Source: CAISOG01 sp044375625
Lineage (GTDB): Bacteria; Pseudomonadota; Alphaproteobacteria; CAISOG01
Length of the DNA stretch: 27,468 nucleotides
Assembly (NCBI GenBank): GCA_044375625.1
Contig: JBILMH010000022.1
Span: 1-27,468 of the forward strand
Direction of reading: 5' to 3'
The translations under genes were made by a program, and so were the position numbers. Shown in pieces: positions 1 through 7,277 of this stretch. Position 1 is the first letter of the stretch. The number at the start of each line of letters is the position of its first letter. The notes below the pieces were generated by a model. It saw nothing but the letters and a program-made list of their open reading frames with translations. It was not told the origin of the DNA and made no database searches.

Positions 1-44
1 TTGTCCGATAAATCATGGCGATGGTGAATCGGGGTCTTATCCAT
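1..44 (-). CDS. start of a minus-strand gene cut by the window edge (possibly a transposase)
   Basis: Reading the minus strand from 44 gives ATG and 14 open codons, MDKTPIHHRHDLSD, before the window ends. A strong ribosome site, AGGAG, lies 9 bases upstream of the ATG, so the start is convincing even though the gene body is missing. The tail RHDLSD resembles the opening of IS5-type transposases, many of which begin with a similar H-D-L-S/T-D stretch. That resemblance covers only six residues and is a guess. The neighbouring DNA (AT-rich, with broken genes) would suit an insertion sequence, but no terminal inverted repeat could be recognised between 45 and 110. Confidence 0.4.
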   Translation of the reverse strand, partial: MDKTPIHHRHDLSD

Positions 45-89
45 AACAAAAACTCCTGCTTAAAAACAACAAAACAGGAAACTTATAAC

Positions 90-656
90 ATGCTTTCTAT
101 CTCATGACTACACTATCTAGCAATTCGCTTAAGCCATCTTGTTGATAAACGGCTTTACGGTAATGAAGAAGATTGTTCGAGTGATAATATTTCTGATGAT
201 CAGAGAGAATTTATTGTTAAAATCGCGACAAACCCAAGAGTAAATAATGCAAAAGCCGTCAAAAACGCTATTTTGTGTTTAGGTTTTGAGGGGCAAAAAC
301 AGTTGGCAATTGCATGTCATCAACGAATTCCTGAAGAAATAGATGGTATTGTGCTTGCATTAGATCTTCGCCAAAGTAGGGATGGCAATTTTATGAGAAT
401 TCTGTTCTCAGAAGTTCTTGGAGAAAGTCAGGGTTTTGGTAGAATTATTAATAGTCAAGGACGTCAAGTCTGCGATCAAGCTGGTGAAATTAGATCGTTA
501 AGTGCAAGCAATGCAGCGCTAGAGGCAGAAAATGCAAGATTGGTAGAGGAAAATGAAAAGTTAAGAAGTGAAGTTCAATCCGCGCTAAATGGAAGCCAAG
601 ATTTTGCTACCCAACAGTCTTTTCATGCGGGATCCTTAGTCCGTGAAGATCGATAG
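90..656 (+). pseudogene. disrupted gene of unknown function with C-terminal coiled coil
   Basis: I do not recognise this protein. A reading frame is open from 108 to the stop at 656. Coding-like sequence begins well before the first in-frame alternative start (TTG at 273). An in-frame ATG at 90, preceded by AGGAA about 9 bases upstream, is followed after five codons by TGA at 105-107. The simplest reading is a gene of about 188 codons with an early nonsense mutation, or one whose 5' end was replaced. The C-terminal third has a leucine-zipper-like coiled coil rich in L, E, N and A (roughly codons at 505-585), which suggests oligomerisation. The DNA is AT-rich, unlike most of the window, so transfer is likely. 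Alternatively a shorter protein could start at TTG 273, but no ribosome site supports that. Confidence 0.45.
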
Positions 657-817
657 ACGCGCACCATTCAATCTAACCCTGGTGTTCGGTCATAAAATGA
701 TTGGCCAGGTTGCTGGCCGCGGCCAATAGGGTCGGGGCGCAAACCCCAAAATTCAGGATTGACAAAAATCAACTCTATGTTAATAATCTTACAATTAACT
801 TTTTAAGGAGAAAAATA
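657..817. other. non-coding junction with a GC-rich remnant
   Basis: Base composition changes abruptly here. About 640-757 is GC-rich, while both sides are AT-rich. On the minus strand 673-756 reads as 27 open codons ending in TAG, with a plausible Ala-rich protein tail containing NLANHFMTEHQG. This could be the severed end of a native gene, but it is short and unidentified. From 758 on, the sequence holds a promoter for the small gene at 818. Confidence 0.3.
759..787 (+). promoter_or_regulatory. sigma-70 type promoter for the small gene at 818
   Basis: A perfect -35 box TTGACA (759-764) is followed by exactly 17 bases and AATAAT (782-787), five of six matches to the -10 consensus. Initiation would fall near 794, which leaves a leader of about 24 bases that includes the AAGGAG at 805-810. 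It is the best-looking housekeeping promoter in the window, and it serves a gene that is frame-broken as sequenced. Confidence 0.6.
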
Positions 818-1008
818 ATGGATTATGAGTCGACATTGACAGGTTTTGCAAATGCAAATTTTCAGCCTAAAAAATCCCCCCCCCCCCTATTGAAGCTGGC
901 GACATTGTTCAGCAAGTAATAAGGGCAAACAATGTCGCCGCTGGACTTGATCCAGATACACCCTTGGAAGTCTATAGATCTATTAGATTTGGTGGATTAG
1001 AGATCTAA
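818..1008 (+). pseudogene. small protein gene frame-broken at a run of 12 C
   Basis: ATG at 818 has a strong AAGGAG seven bases upstream and a good promoter before that. The first frame reads MDYESTLTGFANANFQPKKS, enters a run of 12 C (876-887) and then ends out of frame at 919. Immediately after the run a second frame reads on as PIEAGDIVQQVIRANNVAAG and onward to TAA at 1006-1008, with normal amino-acid composition. A tract of 10 or 13 C would join both parts into one protein of 62 or 63 residues. This is either a sequencing or assembly miscount, a true inactivating slip, or a phase-variable switch. I do not recognise the family. No signal peptide or membrane segment is visible. Confidence 0.55.
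876..887 (+). repeat. homopolymer run of 12 C inside a coding region
   Basis: Twelve consecutive C lie inside the small gene at 818-1008, exactly where the reading frame shifts. The count is confirmed by the translation through the run (Ser, three Pro, then Leu). Mononucleotide tracts of this length are prone to slipped-strand mispairing. Confidence 0.9.
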
Positions 1009-1032
1009 TCAAAGTCTTTTTCGTCCACCCCC

Positions 1033-2163
1033 CTAACCCTTATGGCCAAAATGGATGCGGGGGTCGATGACGGTGTAGATGATATCGCTGAGCAGGTTAA
1101 GCAGCAGCCCCAGCAGGGTCAGCACGAACAACGTGCCAAAGATGACGGGATAGTCGCGGTTGATGGCGGCCTCAAAACCCAACAGCCCCAGCCCGTCTAG
1201 TGAGAAAATTACCTCAATCAACACCGACCCCGTAAACAGAATGCTCAGCAGCGCGGCGGGAAAGCCGGCAATCACCAACAGCATGGCGTTGCGAAAGACG
1301 TGGCGGTACAGGGTTTGCTGCTCCGACAGGCCTTTGGCGCGGGCGGTCAGCACATATTGCTTGCGAATTTCATCAACAAAGCTGTTTTTGGTCAGCATGG
1401 TCAGGCTGGCAAAGCCGCCAATCACCAGGGCGATGGTGGGCAGGGTGATGTGCCACAGATAGTCGATTCCCTGCCGCCACCAAGGCCAGCTGGCCGCGCC
1501 ATCGCTGGCAAGGCCACGCAGCGGGAACCAGGTTAAATAGCTGCCCCCCGCAAACACGATCAGCAGGGCAACGGCGAACAAAAAGCCGGGAATGGCGTAG
1601 CCGACGACGATCAGGCCGCTGGTCCAGCTGTCAAAACGGCTGCCATCCCGCCTGGCCTTAGCAATCCCCAGCGGGATAGAGATCAAATAGACCAGCAGGG
1701 TTGTCCATAGCCCCAGCGAGATGGAGACGGGCAGCTTTTCCTTAACCAAATCCACCACGGCGCGGTCACGGAAAAAGCTGGTGCCGAAGTCCAGGCGTGC
1801 GTAGTTGCCCATCATGTGCCAAAACCGTGACCACAGCGGCTGATCAAAGCCATATTGCTTTTCAATGGCCTTAATCAGATCGGGATCCAACCCCTGCGCC
1901 CCGCGATAACGGCTGGCGGCGCTGCTGTCCGCACTGGCCGCGTTTTGGCTAAGGCTGGCGGATCCGCTGGGCGGTGCCAGGGTGTCACCACCACCCGCGC
2001 CACTTAACCGTGCGGTGGCCGACACGCCCCGCCCCTGCAACTCCGCCAAGGTGCGCTCCACCGGCCCACCGGGAGCCAGCTGGATAATCATAAAATTCAA
2101 CACCATGATGCCGAACAGGGTCGGGAAAATCAGCAGCAGGCGGCGGCAAATATAGCTTAGCAT
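1033..2163 (-). CDS. yejB: peptide ABC transporter permease YejB
   Basis: Inner-membrane permease of the YejABEF-type importer (oligopeptides, microcin C in enterobacteria), in the DppB/OppB family. The N-terminus has a membrane helix followed by the family signature QLAPGGPVE. A long periplasmic loop then ends in a Tyr-Arg-Gly...GLDP stretch, as in E. coli YejB. Several more helices follow, then the EAA-type contact loop for the ATPase (TARAKGLSEQQTLYRHVFRN) and a C-terminal DPRI motif. The frame is open up to 2208, but the family begins at MLSYICRR, so I place the start at 2163. No strong ribosome site supports either choice. The gene stands alone: no yejA, yejE or yejF lies beside it, and just beyond its stop the sequence becomes the disturbed AT-rich segment. 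Confidence 0.9.
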   Translation of the reverse strand: MLSYICRRLLLIFPTLFGIMVLNFMIIQLAPGGPVERTLAELQGRGVSATARLSGAGGGDTLAPPSGSASLSQNAASADSSAASRYRGAQGLDPDLIKAIEKQYGFDQPLWSRFWHMMGNYARLDFGTSFFRDRAVVDLVKEKLPVSISLGLWTTLLVYLISIPLGIAKARRDGSRFDSWTSGLIVVGYAIPGFLFAVALLIVFAGGSYLTWFPLRGLASDGAASWPWWRQGIDYLWHITLPTIALVIGGFASLTMLTKNSFVDEIRKQYVLTARAKGLSEQQTLYRHVFRNAMLLVIAGFPAALLSILFTGSVLIEVIFSLDGLGLLGFEAAINRDYPVIFGTLFVLTLLGLLLNLLSDIIYTVIDPRIHFGHKG

Positions 2164-2272
2164 CTGATGGCTATAGCACAGCTGGCCTGGTTTGGCTATT
2201 TGGAGCATTAGCCCTACAGGTCGTCAGCGTTTTGGCGGCAAAAAATCTTCTGCGGCACCATGGGCAACGCCG

Positions 2273-2301
2273 TTGCGCTTTGGGAACAGACTTTCTATGC
2301 T
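2273..2301 (+). promoter_or_regulatory. possible promoter of the M16 peptidase gene
   Basis: TTGCGC (2273-2278), a 17-base spacer and TATGCT (2296-2301) lie 26 bases before the start codon. A very similar pair (TTGCGG, 18 bases, TATGCT) precedes glyS, which makes a shared housekeeping promoter type plausible. Each box matches the consensus only partly. Confidence 0.35.
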
Positions 2302-2326
2302 TGCATCAGTATGAAACGGGGGACAA

Positions 2327-3586
2327 ATGACTGTTACAGTGACAACTTTGGCCAATGGGGCGCGTGTAGCCAGCTATCCGATGGATGGTGTTGCCACCGT
2401 CACCCTGGGGGTATGGTTTGGGGTGGGCGCACGCCATGAGATGCCCCAGGATAACGGGATGGCTCATCTGTTAGAGCATATGGCCTTTAAGGGCACGGCG
2501 CGGCGCACGGCGCAGCAAATTGCCGAGGAAATTGAGAATGTTGGCGGCTATTTGAATGCCTATACCAGTCGGGAACAGACCGCCTATTACGCCAAAGTGT
2601 TGAAAAATGATGTGGCGCTGGCGATTGACCTGCTGGCCGATATTTTGCAGAACGCCACCTATGATGAGACGGAGTTGCAGCGGGAAAAGGGCGTGATTCT
2701 TCAGGAAATTGGCCAGGCGCTGGATACCCCCGATGATGTGATTCACGATTATTTTCAGCGGGTTGCCTATCCGAATCAGGCGATGGGGCGTGCGATTCTG
2801 GGAACGGCGGATATTATCAAAAATGTCACGCGGGATCAGGTGGTGCAGTTTGTTAAGCCACGCTATGGCGCCGATAAAATGGTGATTGTGGCGGCGGGCG
2901 CGATTGAGCATGGCGATTTGGTGCGACTGGCGGAGCGGCACTTTGCCGATATGCCCGTCAGCCAGTTGGATGGCGTGGAACCCGCGCTGTATCAGGGTGG
3001 GCAGTATCTGGAGGCGAAGGAGTTGGAGCAGGTGCATGCGGTGCTGGGTTATCGCGGGCTGCCCTATCGGCATGAGCTGGCCTATTATACCCAGGGCATC
3101 TATTCCACGCTGATGGGCGGGGGCATGTCTTCACGCCTGTTTCAGGAGGTGCGGGAAAAACGCGGCCTGGCCTATTCGATTCACAGCTACACCACCTCTT
3201 ACCAAGATTGCGGCACCTTTCAGATTTACGCCGGCACGGGCGATGCTGGCATCCGCACCCTGTTGCCTGTTGTGCATGATGAGCTGGCGCGGGCGGCGCA
3301 TGATGGCTTTAGCGTGGTTGAGGTGCAACGTGCCAAGGCGCAATGGCAATCCTCCCTGCTGATGGGGTTGGAAAGCACCAGCGCGCGGGCAGAGTTTATG
3401 GCCAACAATCTGTTGCATTTGGGGCGGGTGCCAACCCTGGCCGAACTGAGTGAGATGATTGAGGCGGTCGATGCCAATCAGCTGCAACAGGCGGCGCAGC
3501 GGGTGTTGGCCACCCCCGCCACCCTGGCCTTGTTGGGCCCCAAGGTGGATAAGCTGGATACAGAGATTTTTGCCAAAATCGCTTAG
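2327..3586 (+). CDS. M16 family zinc metallopeptidase (processing-peptidase-like)
   Basis: A 419-residue zinc peptidase of the insulinase / mitochondrial processing peptidase family. The inverted zinc motif HLLEH is at residues 47-51, and the third ligand fits Glu127 in the LQEIG stretch, 76 residues further on. The sequence around GGYLNAYTSREQTAYYAK and the later glycine-rich loop (GGGMSSRLFQEVREKRGLAY) are typical of the active beta-type subunit, so the enzyme should be catalytically competent. Length fits the one-domain-pair bacterial members. No signal peptide is present, which suggests a cytoplasmic location. GGGGGAC sits just before the ATG. The gene ends in a four-base overlap with the convergent yqgE-like gene, so the two transcripts must run into each other. 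The substrate cannot be deduced. Confidence 0.92.
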   Translation: MTVTVTTLANGARVASYPMDGVATVTLGVWFGVGARHEMPQDNGMAHLLEHMAFKGTARRTAQQIAEEIENVGGYLNAYTSREQTAYYAKVLKNDVALAIDLLADILQNATYDETELQREKGVILQEIGQALDTPDDVIHDYFQRVAYPNQAMGRAILGTADIIKNVTRDQVVQFVKPRYGADKMVIVAAGAIEHGDLVRLAERHFADMPVSQLDGVEPALYQGGQYLEAKELEQVHAVLGYRGLPYRHELAYYTQGIYSTLMGGGMSSRLFQEVREKRGLAYSIHSYTTSYQDCGTFQIYAGTGDAGIRTLLPVVHDELARAAHDGFSVVEVQRAKAQWQSSLLMGLESTSARAEFMANNLLHLGRVPTLAELSEMIEAVDANQLQQAAQRVLATPATLALLGPKVDKLDTEIFAKIA

Positions 3587-4185
3587 GCCTTGCCGCTTAG
3601 GTGGCTGAGCCGTTCGGGGTCGATGCCAAGCTTAGCGAAGCAGCGATGCCATTTGTTGTCGAAATTGGTATCAAAGACCAGGTCATCATCGGCTGGCATC
3701 AACAACCAATCACTGTGCTGCAGCTCGGTTTCCAACTGGCCAGGCCCCCATCCCGCATAGCCCATGCAGACCAAGGCCTTGGCGGGGCCATTACCGCCCG
3801 CCAGCCGTTGCAACACCTCAATCGTGGCGGACAGGGCGATATCATCGCTTAGCCGTAAGGTGCCATCACGCAGCAGGTCGGGGCTGTGCACCACAAAGCC
3901 ACGATCGGCCTCTAAAGGCCCCCCCGCCAGCAAGGGGATATCGGTTTGGGTGGGGGTACTTTCCTGCCCCATTTGTTGCCACATTTCGGCAAAATTCAGG
4001 TTGATCATGGGGCGGTTGATGGTAATCGCAAAACTGCCCTGCGCGCTGTGCATACACAGCAACAGCACCGCCCGATCAAAATTCACGTCAGCCACGCCAG
4101 GCATGGCGACCAACAGCTGGCCAGCCAGGGATAAAGGGTCATGGTAATCTGCGTTATCGGGGGTAAAGCGGCGGAATGAAACCAT
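3583..4185 (-). CDS. YqgE/AlgH family protein
   Basis: A protein of about 200 residues of the UPF0301 (YqgE/AlgH) family. Family hallmarks are visible in order: SLAGQLLVAMPG near the N-terminus, then SFAITINRPM, a GGPLEADRGFVVH block, and CMGYAGWGPGQLETEL followed by WLMPAD-like sequence near the end. The molecular function is not established; members are small soluble proteins found widely in proteobacteria. I chose ATG at 4185 over an upstream TTG at 4191; neither has a strong ribosome site. The gene overlaps the end of the M16 peptidase gene by four bases, tail to tail. Confidence 0.9.
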   Translation of the reverse strand: MVSFRRFTPDNADYHDPLSLAGQLLVAMPGVADVNFDRAVLLLCMHSAQGSFAITINRPMINLNFAEMWQQMGQESTPTQTDIPLLAGGPLEADRGFVVHSPDLLRDGTLRLSDDIALSATIEVLQRLAGGNGPAKALVCMGYAGWGPGQLETELQHSDWLLMPADDDLVFDTNFDNKWHRCFAKLGIDPERLSHLSGKA

Positions 4186-4279
4186 TAACAATCTTTTCTG
4201 CTATGCGATGCCTGGTGTTTATTGGGACGGTTAAAAACCGCACATGATGCATCACAACAAGATTATGGTGAAAAATCCG

Positions 4280-4747
4280 TTAAGGATTGCCACCGCGTTG
4301 CACAATGCCCAAACGTGCCAGTTGATCGGCGCGTTCGTTTTCGGCATGCCCCGTGTGGCCGCGCACCCAGTGCCAGTCAATCTGGTGCGGTTGGATGGCG
4401 ATGGCCAACCCCTGCCACAGATCCTGATTCTTCACCGGCTTTTTGTCGGCAGTGCGCCAGCCGTTGGCCTGCCAGCGTGGCAGCCAGGTGGTGATACCCT
4501 GGCGCAGATACTCACTGTCAGTGGTCAGCCGCACCTTGCATGGGCGGGTCAGGGCTTGCAGGGCGGCCAGCGCCGCCATCAGCTCCATCCGATTGTTGGT
4601 GGTGGCGGGGTCATAGCCATACAACTCCCGCTCTTTATCACCAAAGCGCAAAATCGCCCCCCAGCCGCCCGGGCCTGGATTGCCCTGGCACGCACCATCG
4701 GTAAAAATTTCAACGAAAGACTCGGGAAGGGGCTGAATATCGCTCAT
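4280..4747 (-). CDS. rnhA: ribonuclease HI
   Basis: Degrades the RNA strand of RNA-DNA hybrids (R-loops, primer remnants) in the cytoplasm. The 155 residues are the normal bacterial length. The four acidic catalytic positions are all present: Asp17 in FTDGAC, Glu55 in NNRMELMAAL, Asp77 in TTDSEY and Asp141 in ENERADQLA. The conserved histidine loop GHTGH is at 130-134. It is the last gene of a minus-strand group with the homoserine kinase gene, whose stop lies six bases before this start, so the two are almost certainly co-transcribed. thrB next to rnhA is a common alphaproteobacterial arrangement. Confidence 0.96.
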   Translation of the reverse strand: MSDIQPLPESFVEIFTDGACQGNPGPGGWGAILRFGDKERELYGYDPATTNNRMELMAALAALQALTRPCKVRLTTDSEYLRQGITTWLPRWQANGWRTADKKPVKNQDLWQGLAIAIQPHQIDWHWVRGHTGHAENERADQLARLGIVQRGGNP

Positions 4748-4753
4748 GCGGGG

Positions 4754-5755
4754 TTAAAATCCTAATAGGTGTTGCCAGCCTGCCGTATCCAACCCCAACG
4801 CCCATTGCAACCGTTGCCAAAAGGCTTGCAGTGTTTTTCGGGAGGCATTGGGATCGTCGGGCAGGGTGATCCAGTCATACAGGCGGGTGTGAAGATAGGG
4901 TTGCAGGGCGGCAATCAGCATGGGGGGCAGGGCGGCGCGTTCATCGCTGTTTTCCCCCTGTTGCCCCTTGGTCAATGGCCTGACACTTTCATAGCCAGCC
5001 AGCAGGGCTTGGGTCAAGGTGGGGGAGAATGCCTCGGCCGTGTCATCCCAACAACAGCCGTTGATGGTCATGGCCAGATCATACAGCCAGCTGTCGGTGC
5101 AGGCGTAGTTAAAATCCAAAATGCCGCTGATCTTGCCATGCTCATCGACCAACAGGTTGTCCAGGAAAATATCCCCATGAATGGCACCACGCGGCAGATT
5201 ATCGTCGGCGGGTTGATCCGCGCCGCGATCCAACAGCCCCTGCAGCACGTCATGGCTGCCTGGCAACACCTGATCCGCCTGCGGCGCGCTGACCGCCCAC
5301 AGCGGGGCAATCAGGTCGCGGTGGTACCGACTGGCCAGGCGGGGGGCGTAATCGCTGCTCGCCAGATGTATTTTGGCCAGCAGCTGCCCCAACTGATGCA
5401 GCAGGGCAGGGGTCGCCGCGGCGGGGCTATGGCCATCCAACCAGGGCAACAGCACGCTGGGGCGGCCAGCCACGGGAAAGGTCAGGGCTTCACCATGGCT
5501 GGGCGTCAGGGGCGCGGGGCAGGGGATGCCCGCCGCCGCCAAATGGCGCATCAGGCCAAGGAAAAAGGGGATGCTGGCCTCACTCACCCGTGCCTCATGA
5601 CAGACCAGGGCGAATCGCCCCAGGCTGGTGGTCAGGCGGAAAATGCTGTTGGTGGTACCCTGCGGAATCGGTTGGATGCTCAGCAGCTCCCCCACCGCAA
5701 ACGGGCGTAGCAAAGGCCTGAGGGTGTCCAGGGTTAGGGTGATGTAGCTGGCCAT
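4754..5755 (-). CDS. thrB: homoserine kinase (ThrB, APH-fold type)
   Basis: Phosphorylates homoserine to O-phosphohomoserine in threonine biosynthesis. This is the aminoglycoside-phosphotransferase-fold form typical of Alphaproteobacteria, not the GHMP-kinase form of E. coli. Visible features are the nucleotide loop PQGTTNSIFR (31-40), the catalytic loop HGDIFLDN (193-200) and the metal-binding ILDFNYACTDSWLYDLA (212-228). The usual family text at the catalytic loop is HADLFPDN, so Gly and Ile are mild departures. Length of 333 is normal. The ATG directly abuts the stop of the thioredoxin-like gene, and rnhA follows after six bases, which indicates one transcript. Confidence 0.93.
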   Translation of the reverse strand: MASYITLTLDTLRPLLRPFAVGELLSIQPIPQGTTNSIFRLTTSLGRFALVCHEARVSEASIPFFLGLMRHLAAAGIPCPAPLTPSHGEALTFPVAGRPSVLLPWLDGHSPAAATPALLHQLGQLLAKIHLASSDYAPRLASRYHRDLIAPLWAVSAPQADQVLPGSHDVLQGLLDRGADQPADDNLPRGAIHGDIFLDNLLVDEHGKISGILDFNYACTDSWLYDLAMTINGCCWDDTAEAFSPTLTQALLAGYESVRPLTKGQQGENSDERAALPPMLIAALQPYLHTRLYDWITLPDDPNASRKTLQAFWQRLQWALGLDTAGWQHLLGF

Positions 5756-6328
5756 TTACGGGTTGGTAATCAGGCCACTAAGCCACAGCTTCATGCCATC
5801 GCTGTCCCATTCAGCCTGTCCCACATAGCGTGCAACCTCCATCCCCGCGGGGTTAATCAGTAGCGTGACGGGCAGGCCGCGCGCCTTTATCCCCGCCAAC
5901 AGCTTGCCCGTTGGTTCATACAGCACGGGCAGGCCGTCAATTTTGTTGGCGCGGTAAAAATCCTGCACCACCTGCGCGGGTTTGTTTTTGCCTGCCCCAT
6001 TCTCCCAGGCGACCGCCATGACTTGCAGGCGATCATTGGGCCAGCTTGCCCGCAATTTGGCCAATGACGGCAATTCCTGCACACAGGGGGTGCACCAGGT
6101 TGCCCAGATGTTGACCAGCCGCCAATAGGGGGAGGGGTCGTTAGCGGGCGCGTTCAGGGGGGTGCTTTGGCCATTTTCGTCAAAAATAGGGGTAGCGGGC
6201 AGGGCGATGGGCGCCGCATGAACCAGCCGTTGAACCGCGGGCACCTGCGCCCATAGCTGGCCAGGCATAAGGGGCAGCAGGCCAATCGCAACAATAAGGA
6301 AGAGCAGGCGTTTGCAGGAACGATTCAT
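5756..6328 (-). CDS. TlpA/ResA-like exported thioredoxin
   Basis: A periplasmic thiol-disulfide protein of the TlpA/ResA group. From the ATG at 6328 the product is 190 residues. It has a basic N-terminus and a hydrophobic stretch (about 8-23) ending near LWAQV, which fits a signal peptide or membrane anchor. The thioredoxin active site WCTPC is at 78-82, and the cis-proline region reads RGLPVTLLINPAG. The frame is open further upstream, but that extra part is Cys-rich and lacks export features, so I start at MNRSCKR. Likely roles are reduction of apocytochrome c or other periplasmic thiols. It heads the group with thrB and rnhA, a place often held by ispH in related genomes; a functional link with threonine synthesis is not evident. 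Confidence 0.85.
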   Translation of the reverse strand: MNRSCKRLLFLIVAIGLLPLMPGQLWAQVPAVQRLVHAAPIALPATPIFDENGQSTPLNAPANDPSPYWRLVNIWATWCTPCVQELPSLAKLRASWPNDRLQVMAVAWENGAGKNKPAQVVQDFYRANKIDGLPVLYEPTGKLLAGIKARGLPVTLLINPAGMEVARYVGQAEWDSDGMKLWLSGLITNP

Positions 6329-6534
6329 GGGCGGATACTCAAGGCGGGGGCAACAGGGAACAAGGCAGAAAACGCAACGGGCAACTTCTGCCATGATTTC
6401 GCCAGAAGGTTATCATAAAAAATAAAGACGGGGTTGTTAAGATGGATAAGTTGGCCAAACGGCCATAATCTATCCGCGCTTGGCCTATCCCACCAAAGAT
6501 TCACCATTGCTGCCCAAAAAGGGGATTGCCCATC
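6329..6534. other. divergent intergenic region
   Basis: This region separates the minus-strand tlpA-like/thrB/rnhA group from the plus-strand ChvI-like gene and must hold both promoters. An inverted TTGGCC/GGCC element followed by CATAAT is visible near 6450-6470, but no -35 box stands at a suitable distance, so I do not call a promoter. Confidence 0.4.
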
Positions 6535-7257
6535 ATGACCACCGCCACCCCATCTGTTGCCAACAGCCTGGCCAACACCATTGCCCTGGTCGATGACGAT
6601 TGCAACTTTCTGTCCTCCCTCTCGATGGCCTTAGAGGCTGAGGGGTTTGCGGTTCGAAGCTGGAGCGATCCCGAACAAGCGCTGAAGGAATTAACCGTTA
6701 AGCCCGCCGATTTGGCCATTTTTGATGTCAAAATGCCACGCCTGGATGGGTTAGAGCTGTTGACCCGCCTGCGTCAAACCCACAGCATGCCGGTGATTTT
6801 TTTGACCTCAAAAGATGACGAAAGCGATGAGGTTGAGGGGCTAAAGCTGGGCGCGGATGATTATATCCGCAAACCCGCCAGCCAAAAGGTGTTGTTTGAA
6901 CGGATTCGCGCCCTGTTGCGTCGCCGTCAACTGATTGCTGAGGGTAAATCGCCCAAAAACCTGATGATGCGGGGTGATTTGTTGTTGGATTCCGACCGCC
7001 ATGTTTGCAGTTGGCAGGGGAAGCCTGTGGAGCTAACCGTGACCGAATTTTTGTTGGTGAAGGAATTGGCGACCCGCCCTGGCCATGTCAAAAACCGTGA
7101 CCGGCTGATTGATGCGGCCTATGGCGATTCCGTCTATGTCGATGATCGCACGATTGATTCGCACATCAAACGCCTGCGCCGCAAATTCAAAGCCGTGGAT
7201 GAAAGCTTTGACCAAATCGAAACCCTCTATGGCGTGGGCTATAAATTTAAGGGGTAG
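6535..7257 (+). CDS. chvI: ChvI-like OmpR-family response regulator
   Basis: A two-component transcription factor with an N-terminal receiver and a C-terminal winged-helix DNA-binding domain. The receiver has the acidic pair in ALVDDD, the phospho-acceptor Asp in IFDVKMPRLDG, Thr in FLTSKDDE and Lys in IRKP, so phosphorylation should be intact. The residue after the Lys-Pro is Ala where ChvI-type proteins usually have Phe. The output domain contains LTVTEFLLVKELATRPG and VYVDDRTIDSHIKRLRRKFK, ending ETLYGVGYKFKG, which is very close to ChvI of rhizobia and Caulobacter (acid and envelope stress). I place the start at ATG 6535, with AAGGGGAT correctly spaced, rather than TTG 6526. No ChvG-type kinase gene follows; the next gene faces it from the opposite strand. 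Confidence 0.9.
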   Translation: MTTATPSVANSLANTIALVDDDCNFLSSLSMALEAEGFAVRSWSDPEQALKELTVKPADLAIFDVKMPRLDGLELLTRLRQTHSMPVIFLTSKDDESDEVEGLKLGADDYIRKPASQKVLFERIRALLRRRQLIAEGKSPKNLMMRGDLLLDSDRHVCSWQGKPVELTVTEFLLVKELATRPGHVKNRDRLIDAAYGDSVYVDDRTIDSHIKRLRRKFKAVDESFDQIETLYGVGYKFKG

Positions 7258-7277
7258 AGAAAAATTGCTTGGTAAAG

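Noticed and set aside
90..107. TGA read as tryptophan or recoded at 105-107
   Set aside because: All other genes use TGG for tryptophan and several end in TGA, so a changed code is excluded here.
273..656. Intact gene starting at TTG 273
   Set aside because: No ribosome site precedes it, and coding-like sequence continues upstream in the same frame, so a disrupted longer gene is more likely.
701..919. 72-codon frame covering the small gene at 818
   Set aside because: The part before 818 runs through the promoter and ribosome site; the real start is ATG 818.
2164..2208. 15-residue N-terminal extension of YejB
   Set aside because: The family starts at the hydrophobic MLSYICRR segment; the extension has no export or membrane character.
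4230..4256. Palindromes near TGATGCATCA and CGGTT-AAA-AACCG as terminator of rnhA
   Set aside because: Stems are short and no T run follows in the minus direction.
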